Source: Piromyces finnis
Taxonomy: Eukaryota; Neocallimastigomycota; Neocallimastigomycetes; Neocallimastigales; Neocallimastigaceae
DNA: 64,000 nucleotides
Direction of reading: 5' to 3'
NCBI GenBank assembly: GCA_002104945.1
Contig: MCFH01000068.1
Span: 186,001-250,000, forward strand
This document shows positions 34,567-45,586 of this stretch, in pieces. The notes beneath the pieces were generated by a model. The model saw only the letters and a program-made list of their open reading frames with translations. It was not told the origin of the DNA and made no database searches. The translations under genes and the position numbers were made by a program. How positions within the stretch are numbered: position 1 is the first letter of the stretch; the number at the start of each line of letters is the position of its first letter.

Positions 34567-34835
34567 TTAACTTCTGAGTGCGTAAGCCCCATAGTGAATC
34601 ATTTCTATTTTTAAGTGGTTGTGATCCTCCTGGTTTGTCATACTGAATATTAGATACATGTTGTACGATATCTCCAATCATAATATTAAGCCTCATCTCA
34701 ATTTAATCACGTATCGCCCCTAATGTTGCTTGTGTATTTGATATAGCCTAAATCACCACTTATAAAGTTATAATTTGAAATGTACCATGTACACTTTGAC
34801 CCTCTCAGGCCGGCTAGACGAATGTTATTTTTTAA
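34567..34835 (-). mobile_element. 5'-truncated, older SINE copy (inverted)
   Basis: The minus strand matches the second half of the SINE at 32446–33007: CGTCTAGCCGGCCTGAGAGG, then GTACATGGTACATT, then ACCAGGAGGATCACAACC, ending CTCAGAAGTTAAAAATAG. It lacks the tRNA-like head and differs at many positions, so it is older. With the intact copy it brackets the esterase 3' part in inverted orientation. Confidence 0.75.
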
Positions 34836-36105
34836 TAAAGAATAAAATCTTATTTATTTTTTATATAAGTTTTTTATATTATTGACATTTTGTTATTACG
34901 ATAGTATATTAAAATGATAAAAGTTGCTTTGTTTAAAACATTCAAATATTTTAAAGAAATGTTTTATCTACCTAAAAAGAAAAGTTACTTTTAATTCTTT
35001 TATTACTAAAATTTATAAAACAAATATAAAAAGAATATTTTATTTTAAATATTTAAAATGAAAAACTTTAAATAGAAACATTTATTTTACCATTTTATTA
35101 ACATTGTTAATGTATATAATTCTTGAAAATATTATGTAAAGCAGAATAATAAATAAGCATTATCTATATAATACATTTTTAGAATATTGTCATTTTACAT
35201 TGTTTATATTATTTTTGCATAAATTAGTTTTTATTTTATATCTTAATTAAAAATTAACAAAGTATTTAAATTATGAAAAAATAATAATTAAAAACCCTTT
35301 TCTTATTGAATTAAAAATAATTATTAAAGAAAAGACATATTTTTACTTGAACCCTTAAAATTGAAATTATGCTAAATTGTAAATTGCGGTAATAACAATT
35401 TATGTTTAACTTTTTTTTTCATTTAATTATCAAGTAATTTCTTGATATTGTTTTTCTTTTGCCTACAACCTTGTTTATGGGTTAAAATATATAAAAATGC
35501 ATTTTATACTGCAAAAGAAATGTTGTTTATCTATAATTTTGAATATTATTCAATTGTTAATTATTCGAAAAAAAAAAGAAAGCTAAAGTATATTAAGTTT
35601 TATAATTAAAAAATAAATTATATTAAGCAAGCAACTATTCGTGTATTCACTTCACATTTCAAACAACAATTAAATATTATATAAAACAATAAAACAATTA
35701 ATTAGTAATTAGTAACAGAATAAAATGAAGTGTTAATATTGAATCTTTTTTTGTTTGTTATTTCTATATTCATTTTAACCATTCCTGATAAAAGTAAAAG
35801 ACTATAATTTATTTTTTCAATTATGGCAAGATAGTTATTTAAAATTTGCATTTTTTCTTGTATAGAATTATCTATTAGTCTAGTATTCCTCTTAACAAAG
35901 TGTTATTTCATCAAAATATGCTTTTATCCATAAATACAGCAAAATCTTTGTTTAAAATCAAAACCATGATTAAACATTTCATAAAAAATTTCAAAAAGTT
36001 CTAACCCTTTGGAATTTGAATATTTTTATGATTGAGATTCCATCTTATAATAATAAAAAGTTGGAGCAAACGAATCACTAGCTAAGTTAGCTTGGAGGAC
36101 GTTAA
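34836..36105. other. AT-rich intergenic stretch
   Basis: About 1.3 kb with no open frame longer than noise, no recognised repeat and no tRNA-like sequence. Confidence 0.45.
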
Positions 36106-36201
36106 TCATATGACTATGGTAACGACGAAAGGGCAAAAGTTAGCTTTATTGAAGATCATCTAGGTGAAAAAGTATTGAGATGGTATTGTAATGAGAACTA
36201 G
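36106..36201 (+). pseudogene. Possible gag relic
   Basis: A short open stretch reads DYGNDERAKVSFIEDHLGEK, then VLRWYCNEN and a stop. The pattern (acidic helix, then Gly-x-x-x-x-x-Trp-Tyr) is that of retrotransposon Gag proteins. It is only about 31 residues with no neighbours to support it. Confidence 0.35.
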
Positions 36202-36829
36202 TGAAAAACCATTGTTATTGTAGGAAATAATAATAAATAAATAAATAAATAAAAACACAAAATTAAATAAACAATATTATTTGAGATTTATATTATTTTA
36301 TTTATTATTATTATTCAATATTAATAATAGTTCAAAAAAGCATAAAATAAAAATAATACATGGTTATTTATTCGTTAATTCTAATTCTATAATACATGAT
36401 CGGATTTTACATTAATTTAAAATTATCTAATTTATAATTATTCATACACCTAATTTAAATATAATTTATCTAACTATTCATTTAATTAAGATATAAATTA
36501 AAAGTAAATAGTAGGATTCGAACCAATTACATAATCCGTACTATACCAGAGCCAGGTACCACTGATCTATCCTAATGGTTATATCGATTGTAAGAAATAT
36601 TTGTGGTCATAAGTTTACTTATAAATATTTCAATTGAAACCTTGTGAAATATTTTGGAAATTATGGTTGGGAGATTGTGGTTCGTTAGAAAGCCACGTTC
36701 GAGATAAACAACATATCTTAAAATCAGGTCAATATCTCTGCTGGTTCACGAGATATTCTAATTCAAAGATATTTTGTTAGTAATGATTAATTGTTTACTA
36801 AGAGAATGATCACTCCTGATGTATCAAAC
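36202..36829 (-). other. Repeat relic with tRNA-like Pol III boxes
   Basis: On the minus strand TAGATCAGTGGTA (36569–36557) is a strong A-box-like sequence and GGTTCGAATCC (36524–36514) a strong B-box, 32 nt apart. Acceptor and anticodon stems do not fold convincingly, so it is more likely a tRNA-derived repeat or LTR module than a tRNA gene. Confidence 0.5.
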
Positions 36830-36952
36830 ATAAATCATTTACTCAAAAGGATATAAATTATTGTTTTAATTAAATTAAAATTATTTTCCGGAACTAATTA
36901 ACTTTATTTTATAATTATTATTTCAATAACATAACTTAAAATCTTTGAATTA
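36830..36952. repeat. Dispersed repeat shared with 1746–1869
   Basis: Near-identical to 1746–1869 with a few substitutions. Followed immediately by GTGTAACAGG, perhaps the start of another decayed LTR. Confidence 0.6.
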
Positions 36953-37457
36953 GTGTAACAGGTTTCTATATAAAAAATTTATTAATATAAGAATTAATAA
37001 TTTTTATATAGAAGAATAAATATTATATTCCCTATAAGTCAAGAAATTTATTTATTTAAAATATTTTTTTTTATTATTATTAAATTTTTAAGAATAAAGA
37101 TTTAAATTTAAAAGTTAATAAAAACATAACTATTTAATTTTTGATCCACACCACTTCTATTTATACTTTTTCTAAATCTGATGTGGCTAAATAAAAAATT
37201 AAATTTTCTTTCTAAATTCTTTAAATTAATTAAAAATTACATAAAATGAATCTCGTGATAAAAATACATAAAATATTTAATTTTTTGAATATTCGAACTT
37301 ATTCTTTTTCGAATAAGTTCTATAAGTTTCTATGAGTCATAAATTAAATAAATAATTTAAAATAAATTTTGTATCAAAGTGTGAGTCGAACCCGAGTGAT
37401 CCAGATTAATGTCTTAAATACTAACAATTAAGACAATATTAATTTTCAAATAGATTT
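36953..37457 (-). repeat. Decayed LTR-like unit with tRNA-like module
   Basis: On the minus strand, hairpin GTCTTAA/TTAAGAC (37411–37434) with a TTGTTAGTAT loop precedes CGGGTTCGACTC (about 37395–37384). Hairpin and box match the module of LTR family D in order and spacing, but the closing base pair is A–T instead of G–C. Exact limits could not be set. Confidence 0.5.
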
Positions 37458-37999
37458 TGTTAAGGAACCAACAAATAATGTTATTCTTGTCATAATTAAT
37501 GATTATGACCTAATCCATTATTGTTCCTAAATGTATGAAAACTTTACAATATTCTTATTTGTAAATTAATGTATACACTTAAATTATATTTAAAATTATT
37601 AATAATTATTTTTATTGAACTTAAATTTTATTTTATTAAACTTAAAAATTAATTTAGTAATAATAATATATTGAAAATTATAGTTTATTGAACTTTTAGT
37701 TTAATTTATCAAGTTAATGAATTTTTATTAATTAAAATTATGAATAATATTTCTGTAAAATAGTAAAATTCTTTAGTTAAATATATTTAAAGTAAATTTT
37801 TAATGTATGTTAATCAATTTAATAATATGTATAAATATTTATTATAATAGTAATGTAATTTTATTATTCATTTAAAAGTAATTTAAATACTAAAATTAAT
37901 GTAAATAATTAAAGACTAATTCTTTTAATTAACACTACTTAATTTCTTACAAAAAGTATAAAAAGGTGTATATTATAAGAATTAGAGAATATACAGATA

Positions 38000-38030
<31 letters not shown>

Positions 38031-38168
38031 TTATAATTTTATATTAATATCTTAATAAAACAATTTTATTAATAAAACAAATTTTCTTATTTCATTTTAA
38101 TATTATTTTTGAGTATTAATAATTTATTAATATTATATAAATAAAAGTAAATTCCTCGAACCGTAACA
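37458..38168 (+). repeat. Solo LTR of family E with 4-bp duplication
   Basis: A 711-bp unit, TGTTAAGGAACC…GAACCGTAACA, flanked by ATTT (37454–37457 and 38169–38172). An inverted partner copy is at 47934–48630. No internal region of this family is in the window. Confidence 0.8.
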
Positions 38169-38187
38169 ATTTTTGTAGTAATTTTAT

Positions 38188-38223
38188 TGTAAAATATTCT
38201 AAACTAGTTCAGGTTTGTATACG
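38188..38223 (-). repeat. Inverted LTR-A end fragment
   Basis: TGTAAAATATTCTAAACTAG and the following bases match the U5 end of LTR-A in inverted orientation for about 35 bp. It is cut by the LTR-C at 38224. Confidence 0.65.
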
Positions 38224-38495
38224 TGTGAAGATATTAACTGGATTTAAAATAAATTCAGATAATATCTATAATTAATTAAACATAATAATTAGAATTAAAT
38301 AATCCCAATAATTATTTTAAAACACCTTTAAAAGTCACCTTTTAAATTTTGATTCAGTGAAAGGGTTATGATTTCAAAAATTTAATATCAATACACTATA
38401 ACCCTTAGCCAAAAATAAACAAACACGAAACAAGGCGTAACTCGCCAAAAACGATCGCTACGGTTGTAAGTGATACGGCTGTGAAACCAAGTTTA

Positions 38496-39099
38496 TGTAA
38501 TGCTGACACAGAAAGAATAGATTAGGATATCTATTCTATTACAATAACACAAAATTTAAAATAAAATAAAAAATTGTTTTATTAAAAATATCTTTTATTA
38601 TAATAGAAATTTTATTAATAACAATTACATCGATAAAATGATGAAAAATATCTTCTATTTATATTTTTCCTAAATACATTTATATTATATTATAACTATT
38701 TATTTCTTATATATTATTATTTAAAATCTACACTAAAATCTTAATTATTAATAAATATTTAAACTATAACTATTTTTAGTAAAATACAATTGGCAATTCA
38801 AATTAAGTACTATTCAATTTGAATATGTGCCCATGTATTATTGATATATTAATCATTTATTATTTATTTATTTCTATGAAAAAACAATACTAAAACTAGG
38901 GATTTAAATTGAGAATATTAATTTACTTGTTAAACATTAAAAATAAATTAATAATTTATTTTGTTTTAAACTTTAATTATTAATAAATAAATTATGTCTC
39001 ATTTTCTTTTTCTGAATATAATTTGTGTAACTTAAACAATAATACTTGTGGCTTAAGTTACATTAAAGATATCAAACAGAGGCGTTTGATATCTTTACA
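38496..39099 (-). repeat. 3' LTR of element 3 (family B)
   Basis: A 604-bp unit (minus orientation TGTAAAGATATC…GCATTACA). Its outer U3 end carries a perfect 13-bp hairpin, AAAGATATCAAAC/GTTTGATATCTTT, and next to it a 10-bp hairpin TGTAACTTAA/TTAAGTTACA. Upstream in element orientation is the purine run AGAGAGAGAGA (about 39101–39112). Confidence 0.92.
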
Positions 39100-39135
39100 A
39101 TCTCTCTCTCTAAGTCGAGCTCCTGCGAGATTAAT

Positions 39136-42100
39136 TTATAAGGAATCTTTTCTCGAAGGAATTTCAATTACAAATGGTTGGTATCTATGCTTGATTAGAT
39201 TACCAACTTTATTCTTTCTAATTTTCATGGAGGAGTCGTTCGACTTATATTTTGACTTTTTAGAGTTTCTTTCAAACTCTTGTATTAATTGTTTATCTGG
39301 AATCTGATCTTCAGAAATCCAAGTGGATTTGTCAAATCCTTTCCATGATAACTTATAAAATGTTTCACCATTAACGGATTTCATCTTTTCAATTTTCTCT
39401 GGAATTTTTTCAATTAAATCTGTGTTAAGGTGAATGTTCCTCTTCCTACGATTAGACCTGTCGTTAAACATGTTTTCAAAGTATGGTTCTAACAATGAAA
39501 CATGAAAGACTGGATGACATCTCATTGTCTTTGGAAGTTTCAATTTGAAAGCGAGAGAACTAACTTTTTCAATTATCTCAAATGGACCAAGCATTTGAGG
39601 TGCTAATTTTCTCTTTAGGTTAGTTCCAGGAGAATCTTTCAATAACCATACCTTCTTTCCCACTTCGAACTCCGGGGGAATCATTCTCTTCATATCGGCA
39701 TATTTCTTATATGTTTCTTTTGCTTTTTCTAAGTTTTCTTTTAATAATTTAAAGTTTTCATTCATATCAATTACTCTTTGTTCAGCTCTACTAGGTCTAT
39801 CATTAGCTGGAATTTCTAAGCTGAACTTTGGATGAAAACCATAATTAGCAAAGAATGGGGATTGATTTATAGATTGTTGTAAAGTATTATTATATGCAAA
39901 TTCAGCAAATGGGATAAGATCAACCCAGTTATTCTGCTTTTTATTTATAAAACAACGGAAATATTGTTCTAATATGCCGTTCACCCTCTCCGTTTGACCA
40001 TCTGTCTGCGGATGGTTGGCAGTCGATAATGAATGATTGATATTAAGAAGGTCACAAAGTCTTGACCAAAAGTCAGAAGTAAATTGCGAGCCTCTATCAG
40101 AAATGATGGAATCAGGAAGACCATGCAAACGGAAGACATTAGCAATAAAAGCATCAGCAGCAATCGAAGCAGTAGGAAGACAACGTAAAGGAATGGCGTG
40201 AGCAAATTTAGTAAATCTATCGACAACAACCATGAGAGTTGTCATATCTCTGGACTTAGGAAGATCAACAATAAAATCAATAGAAATATCAGACCAGGGC
40301 CTACTGGGAGTGCCCAAGGGGGATAATAATCCATAAGGCTTATGTCTGGGGACTTTGGATTTGCAACAAGTCACGCAAGATTTGATAAAAGATTTAACGT
40401 CTGAATGAAACCTTGGCCACCAAAAGTTTCTGGAAATCAGTTCAGTGGTTTTCTTAATACCGAAATGACCAGCAGCAACAGAATCATGATGAAGTTCCAA
40501 AACTCTTGTCCTAAGAGATTTAGGAACATAAATAAGATTATTATATAACAAAAATCCTTCATTATCAATAATAACTTTATCAATATTTTTAATAGGTGCA
40601 TTACATGCAGAACCATTCATTTTAAATTGGACAATAGAATTATACAAATCGTCATTTTTAAGTTCTAATAAAATAGAATCGATTAACGGTTTGTTATCGC
40701 TATGATGAAACGAAATAGTAAGACAAGAAACATCAGAATTAATATTATTCTCTAAATGGTCACTTCTACGAGACAGGATATCAGGCTTACCGGATTTCTT
40801 TCCAGCTCTATAAATGAGTTTAAAATCAAATCTGGATAAGAACAAATTCCATCTAATTTGTCTCTGAGATAACATTTCAGGTTTTCTAGGAAATGTTAAA
40901 TTCTTGTGATCAGTATAAATTATGAACGGATGACGTGCACCTTCTAAATAATGACGCCATTCTTCAAGAGCAACTACAATAGCTAAAAGTTCCTTGTCAT
41001 ATATAGGATAGTTTCTTTGACAACTCGTCAAACTTTTAGAAAGAAATGCAATAGGATGTAATTTGCCATCAAATTCTTGAGAGAGAATAGCACCGACAGC
41101 ATAATTACTAGCATCAGTTTCTACAATAAATTGATTATTACTATCCGCATGTTTCAGAATAGGAGCTGACGTGAACAGAGATTTTAATAAAATAAAAGCG
41201 TCCTGATCTTCTTTCACCCAGTTAAAAGCAACATTCTTTCTAGTGAGTTTGTGAAGAGGGTTTGCAATTTTAGCAAAGTCTTTAATAAAAATTCTGTAAT
41301 AGTTGCATAAACCAATAAAAGACTGAACCTCTTTAACATTCTTGGGAACCGGCCAATCGAGAATTGCTTTAACTTTATTTTCATCCATTTGCAATCCATC
41401 CTTTGAAATGACATAACCAAGAAAAGTGGTTTTCTCAACATCAAACTCACATTTTTCTAATTTAACATAAAGATTATTTTCAAGTAGTTTCTTAAGTACC
41501 TTTTTAACATGCACATGATGTTCTTCGATATTATTAGAATAAATAAGAATATCATCAATATATGAGATAACAAAATCGTCTAAATAGTCACTAAGGACAT
41601 CGTTAATGAAGTGTTGAAAAGTTGCAGGTGCATTCTTTAATCCAAAAGGCATAACCAGATATTCAAAATGTCCATATCTAGTACGAAAAGCCGTTTTGTA
41701 TTCGTCACCTTCTTTAATACGAACAAGATTATAAGCGGATTTAAGGTCTAATTTAGTAAAAATCTTAGCATTTTTCACCCTATCCAAAAGGTCACTAATT
41801 AAAGGTAAAGGATATGAATTACGAATGGTAATATCATTCAACTTTCTATAATCGATACAAAGTCTTAGGGAGCCATCCTTCTTTTTAACAAATAAAATTG
41901 GGGCACCAGCAGGAGACGATGATTTCCTAATAAAACCTTTATTTAAATTATCATCAATATATTTTTTAAGTTCCTCTCTTTCAACTTCAGTTAATGGATA
42001 CAAAGGTCCATAAAATAAAGTCGAATCATCTTTAAGTTTGATTTCACAATCATAAGGTCTATGAGGAGGTAACACTTCACAATTTTTTTCATTAAACACT

Positions 42101-43728
42101 TCACTAAATTCTAAATATTGGGTTGGTACGGCGACCAATTTATCTTTATTAATATCTTTTCCATTATTATTATTATTACTACATGATTCATTATCATTAT
42201 TACATGTTTCATTAATTTTTGTTACAATACATTTAACTTTTTTATTAAAACTAATATATTCATCATCGCTATCATCTTCATCATTGATGGTTCTAACAAG
42301 GCGGCCTTTAACATATTCTTTTTCTTCATTGTTTGGGACAGAGGGATCTACTTTCGGCTTTTTGGTCAAGCTTCGGTCGAGAACATCATGATCTAACTGA
42401 TCATTCTTTGACTTCTTTCTTGGTTTTCTCTTTCTTTTGCCTTTATTACAATGTCTGGCACAATAACCAGAACTAAAAGCGATTTTCTTAGAGTCGTAGA
42501 AAGCATTTGGATTATGCTTCTTTATCCACGGCAAACCAAGAATAACATTAACACCGGGGACTTGTAATCCATAAAGTTGAATTACTTCGAAGTGATTTTT
42601 GCAACGGAGCATGCACTTCTCAGTCCTTTCCCAAACACTAACAACTCCATCACTAACACCAGATACACGGAATGGTTCTACTTTTTCCAAATTAATACCA
42701 AGGTCTTCAGCAAGACTTGGATTAATGAAATTTAATTCGGAACCGGAATCAATTAAAACCTTAATTTTAACTTCCGAAACTTCATTGGTACTCAAGTAAA
42801 AATCCACAAGGTTTAAATCACTTTTCACTCCCTTGACTCCAACTTTGTAAATTTTTGGATTGACAATTTTTGGAGTCCTTTCTTTAACAATTCTTAACAC
42901 TTTTCTGGGCTTTACTCTATTAGGACAATTAAATTTTAAATGTCCCGGTTGTTTACAAAGAAAACATAACCCTTTTTTCTTTTCTTCTTCAAAGTTATCT
43001 ATGTTTTCATTGTAATTTTTACTTGATCCTTGAATATTCACATACCTTTTTCGTTTATTCTCTCTACTAATTTTAAATACATCCACATCCATAGGATCAT
43101 TAGCCCTTCTACCATTAAAATAAAATTCACTTAAAGAATTCCTTTTCATCATATCTTCAACTAAAATAGTTGAAGAAATCAATTGTTCAATTGAAGTTGG
43201 GTTTGATTCAATGAAAGCCAACTTCTCCCTAAGTGGTGGTAATAAACCTTTCAGAAACATGTAGATTTTTGCGCTATCATTAAAGCTTGAATTTTGGCTA
43301 ATACGTTGAAACTCGGTAATGTAATCTAATACCTGACCAAGTTTCCTTTGGCGAAGATTATCTAATTTTCCGTTAGCTACAACGGTATCGTATCTATAAC
43401 TGCCAAAATTAGCCTTCAACCTATCTACAAATTCATCATAATGGTTTAAAACCCCACTATTATTCTTCATCAACACTGAAGCCCATTCCAAAGGTTTACC
43501 AGAGAAGTATGATATAACGAAGTCGACCTTGACTCGATCTGTATTATACAGTGTCGGTCGAGTACGAAATACCAACTCAACTCTGGTTAAAAATCCATCC
43601 AATTCTCTTTGTTTACCAGAAAATATCGGTGGAGCATTAATAATGTTCCCCGAATTCCCAGAAACACCCACAGTCCTATCACCCATCTCTAAATTTAAAT
43701 TTTCAAACTCACTAATTAAGTCCTCCAA
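39136..43728 (-). CDS. Gag–Pol polyprotein of element 3
   Basis: An uninterrupted 1,530-residue frame starting MEDLISEFEN. Order: Gag with CCHC knuckle CFLCKQPGHLKFNC (about 252–265); protease VLIDSGSELNF (about 324); Lys/Asn-rich linker; RT with [12 protein letters not shown] and YIDDILIYS (about 722); RNase H ETDASNYAVGAIL (about 867); integrase HHCC (HHDSVAAGHFG…CVTCCKSK), SIDFIVDLP (about 1147), ISDRGSQFTSDFW (about 1207) and HPQTDGQTERVN; then a chromodomain with YKLSWKGFDKSTWISEDQ near the C-terminus, followed by a basic tail. All catalytic residues are present. It is a full relative of the element 2 protein but clearly a distinct lineage. Confidence 0.95.
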   Translation of the reverse strand: MEDLISEFENLNLEMGDRTVGVSGNSGNIINAPPIFSGKQRELDGFLTRVELVFRTRPTLYNTDRVKVDFVISYFSGKPLEWASVLMKNNSGVLNHYDEFVDRLKANFGSYRYDTVVANGKLDNLRQRKLGQVLDYITEFQRISQNSSFNDSAKIYMFLKGLLPPLREKLAFIESNPTSIEQLISSTILVEDMMKRNSLSEFYFNGRRANDPMDVDVFKISRENKRKRYVNIQGSSKNYNENIDNFEEEKKKGLCFLCKQPGHLKFNCPNRVKPRKVLRIVKERTPKIVNPKIYKVGVKGVKSDLNLVDFYLSTNEVSEVKIKVLIDSGSELNFINPSLAEDLGINLEKVEPFRVSGVSDGVVSVWERTEKCMLRCKNHFEVIQLYGLQVPGVNVILGLPWIKKHNPNAFYDSKKIAFSSGYCARHCNKGKRKRKPRKKSKNDQLDHDVLDRSLTKKPKVDPSVPNNEEKEYVKGRLVRTINDEDDSDDEYISFNKKVKCIVTKINETCNNDNESCSNNNNNGKDINKDKLVAVPTQYLEFSEVFNEKNCEVLPPHRPYDCEIKLKDDSTLFYGPLYPLTEVEREELKKYIDDNLNKGFIRKSSSPAGAPILFVKKKDGSLRLCIDYRKLNDITIRNSYPLPLISDLLDRVKNAKIFTKLDLKSAYNLVRIKEGDEYKTAFRTRYGHFEYLVMPFGLKNAPATFQHFINDVLSDYLDDFVISYIDDILIYSNNIEEHHVHVKKVLKKLLENNLYVKLEKCEFDVEKTTFLGYVISKDGLQMDENKVKAILDWPVPKNVKEVQSFIGLCNYYRIFIKDFAKIANPLHKLTRKNVAFNWVKEDQDAFILLKSLFTSAPILKHADSNNQFIVETDASNYAVGAILSQEFDGKLHPIAFLSKSLTSCQRNYPIYDKELLAIVVALEEWRHYLEGARHPFIIYTDHKNLTFPRKPEMLSQRQIRWNLFLSRFDFKLIYRAGKKSGKPDILSRRSDHLENNINSDVSCLTISFHHSDNKPLIDSILLELKNDDLYNSIVQFKMNGSACNAPIKNIDKVIIDNEGFLLYNNLIYVPKSLRTRVLELHHDSVAAGHFGIKKTTELISRNFWWPRFHSDVKSFIKSCVTCCKSKVPRHKPYGLLSPLGTPSRPWSDISIDFIVDLPKSRDMTTLMVVVDRFTKFAHAIPLRCLPTASIAADAFIANVFRLHGLPDSIISDRGSQFTSDFWSRLCDLLNINHSLSTANHPQTDGQTERVNGILEQYFRCFINKKQNNWVDLIPFAEFAYNNTLQQSINQSPFFANYGFHPKFSLEIPANDRPSRAEQRVIDMNENFKLLKENLEKAKETYKKYADMKRMIPPEFEVGKKVWLLKDSPGTNLKRKLAPQMLGPFEIIEKVSSLAFKLKLPKTMRCHPVFHVSLLEPYFENMFNDRSNRRKRNIHLNTDLIEKIPEKIEKMKSVNGETFYKLSWKGFDKSTWISEDQIPDKQLIQEFERNSKKSKYKSNDSSMKIRKNKVGNLIKHRYQPFVIEIPSRKDSL

Positions 43729-43919
43729 CGTTAAATATAAAACAAAATATAAAAAATGTTTTCTTACTACTGTTTCAAGTAAGTAATTTTTTTTTTTTTT
43801 TAAAAGAAAAAACTATTTCTACAAAAACGATGTTAGTTAATACAAAAGTTATTCAAACTCGATCTGTTATACAGTGTCGAACAAGTTTTGTATTATATAA
43901 TAATAATATTAATCAGAGT

Positions 43920-43966
<47 letters not shown>

Positions 43967-43976
43967 CTTCTGCTAG
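43729..43976. other. Gag-proximal leader of element 3 with long T-runs
   Basis: Holds a 12-nt T-run near 43789 and a roughly 38-nt T-run at 43923–43961 (poly-A in element orientation). No open frame. Confidence 0.6.
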
Positions 43977-44186
43977 GGTAGCAACAAAGTTTCTTCAATA
44001 CTCTCTTGAACCAAGGTAGCAACAAAGTTTCTTCAATACTCTCTTGAACCAAGGTAGCAACAAAGTTTCTTCAATACTCTCTTGAACTAAGGTAGCAACA
44101 AAGTTTCTTCAATAATCTCTTGAACCAAGGTAGCAACAAAGTTTCTTCAATAATCTCTTGAACCAAGGTAGCAACAAAGTTTCTTC
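43977..44186 (-). repeat. 38-bp tandem repeats in the leader of element 3
   Basis: Five and a half copies of a 38-bp unit beginning GGTAGCAACAAAGTTTCTTC on the plus strand, starting at 43977, 44015, 44053, 44091, 44129 and 44167 (partial). Units differ at only one or two positions. They lie between the primer-binding site and gag, where packaging signals and internal ribosome entry would be expected. Confidence 0.9.
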
Positions 44187-44224
44187 GGGCGGTAGATATC
44201 CTAACGTACTCTTGAAGTAGTTAG

Positions 44225-44235
44225 GTAATTGTTAT
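44225..44235 (-). promoter_or_regulatory. Primer-binding site of element 3
   Basis: On the minus strand ATAACAATTAC directly follows the 5' LTR. It is the exact reverse complement of the 11-mer at 44368–44358 inside that LTR. No tRNA match is evident. Confidence 0.78.
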
Positions 44236-44839
44236 TGTAATGCTGACACAGAAAGAATAGATTAGGATATCTATTCTATTACAATAACACAAAATTTAAA
44301 ATAAAATAAAAAATTGTTTTATTAAAAATATCTTTTATTATAATAGAAATTTTATTAATAACAATTACATCGATAAAATGATGAAAAATATCTTCTATTT
44401 ATATTTTTCCTAAATACATTTATATTATATTATAACTATTTATTTCTTATATATTATTATTTAAAATCTACACTAAAATCTTAATTATTAATAAATATTT
44501 AAACTATAACTATTTTTAGTAAAATACAATTGGCAATTCAAATTAAGTACTATTCAATTTGAATATGTGCCCATGTATTATTGATATATTAATCATTTAT
44601 TATTTATTTATTTCTATGAAAAAACAATACTAAAACTAGGGATTTAAATTGAGAATATTAATTTACTTGTTAAACATTAAAAATAAATTAATAATTTATT
44701 TTGTTTTAAACTTTAATTATTAATAAATAAATTATGTCTCATTTTCTTTTTCTGAATATAATTTGTGTAACTTAAACAATAATACTTGTGGCTTAAGTTA
44801 CATTAAAGATATCAAACAGAGGCGTTTGATATCTTTACA
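44236..44839 (-). repeat. 5' LTR of element 3 (family B)
   Basis: 604 bp, apparently identical to the 3' LTR. In element orientation: two U3 hairpins, TATAAATA at 44403–44396, the transcript start/self-primer at 44368, then R/U5 ending GCATTACA at 44236. Confidence 0.92.
44358..44368 (-). promoter_or_regulatory. Predicted transcript start/self-primer of element 3
   Basis: Minus-strand GTAATTGTTAT begins 35 nt downstream of the first base of TATAAATA (44403) and pairs over all 11 bases with the primer-binding site at 44235–44225. The sequence is unrelated to the 11-mer of element 2, but the spacing is the same. Confidence 0.72.
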
Positions 44840-45586
44840 GTTTATTAGAAAGCTTAAGGAAAAAGCTATATTTTGGTACAATCGCGGTCCTTCTAACTGG
44901 TCATTTAAGAAAGATATGGTCATTTGAAGATTTTAATAAGTAAATTAAAATCAATATGATATCAAGTATGGATCATAGACATTTCTTATGACTTGACGAA
45001 AATTAAAAAGATATCAATAGAAATTTTAATTATATTAATTTAATTAATGATAGTGACTGTTACTAAAAATAGAACAAATAGAACTAAACCATTTAGGTGT
45101 AACAGTTAACATTTATAAATTAAATAATTCTAATTATTATAAAATAGGTTAATGGATCAAGTGTTTAAATGATTAATCATATGTTTATTTTATTTTTATG
45201 TCATGACAAAACAAACAAACAAACAAACAATCATATTACTTATCTAATTATATTATTAACATATTACATGTAATACTTTATTTTTTATCAATTTAATAAT
45301 CTGAACAAAGAATATAAAATAGAAGGAATTGAATTCGATTTTAATTCTTTGTAAAGATTTTAGTTATAATCTTAATTATATAGTTATTAAATATATTATC
45401 ATTTATATTATTATTACTAAATAAATAAAATTTTATAAAAGGTTATTCTAAAAAATAAATATTAATTTTTCATTTGGAAGTTTAAAGTGTTATTTTATAT
45501 TTAAATTTATTTTCTTAAAAAACATATTTACTATATAATTAATAACATTCTGACCTGGCCGCATAACCAAATCCCAAAACTTAACA

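Larger units (their letters stand above)
38496..44839 (-). mobile_element. Element 3: intact self-priming chromovirus, family B
   Basis: A complete element of 6,344 bp on the minus strand flanked by GTTTA (38491–38495 and 44840–44844). The two 604-bp LTRs appear identical by eye and Gag–Pol is fully open, so it is young. It has a leader of 38-bp tandem repeats and a self-complementary primer-binding site. Solo LTRs of the same family lie at 4548 and 5455, and a wreck of the family at 19736–22100. Confidence 0.93.
38224..45586 (-). repeat. Solo LTR of family C, inverted and split by element 3
   Basis: 38224–38495 and 44840–45586 together form one LTR-C (TGTGAAGATATTAA…CTTAACA on the plus strand), flanked by ATACG (38219–38223 and 45587–45591). 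Element 3 entered it with duplication GTTTA. The three copies of this family are very similar in length and sequence. Confidence 0.9.

Noticed and set aside
36514-36569. Possible tRNA gene on the minus strand
   Set aside because: A and B boxes fit well, but acceptor and anticodon stems do not pair, and similar modules recur inside LTR-like repeats, so it is listed as a tRNA-like relic.
39023-39307. Short plus-strand frame over the LTR–pol boundary of element 3
   Set aside because: Antisense to Gag–Pol and running into LTR sequence; no support.
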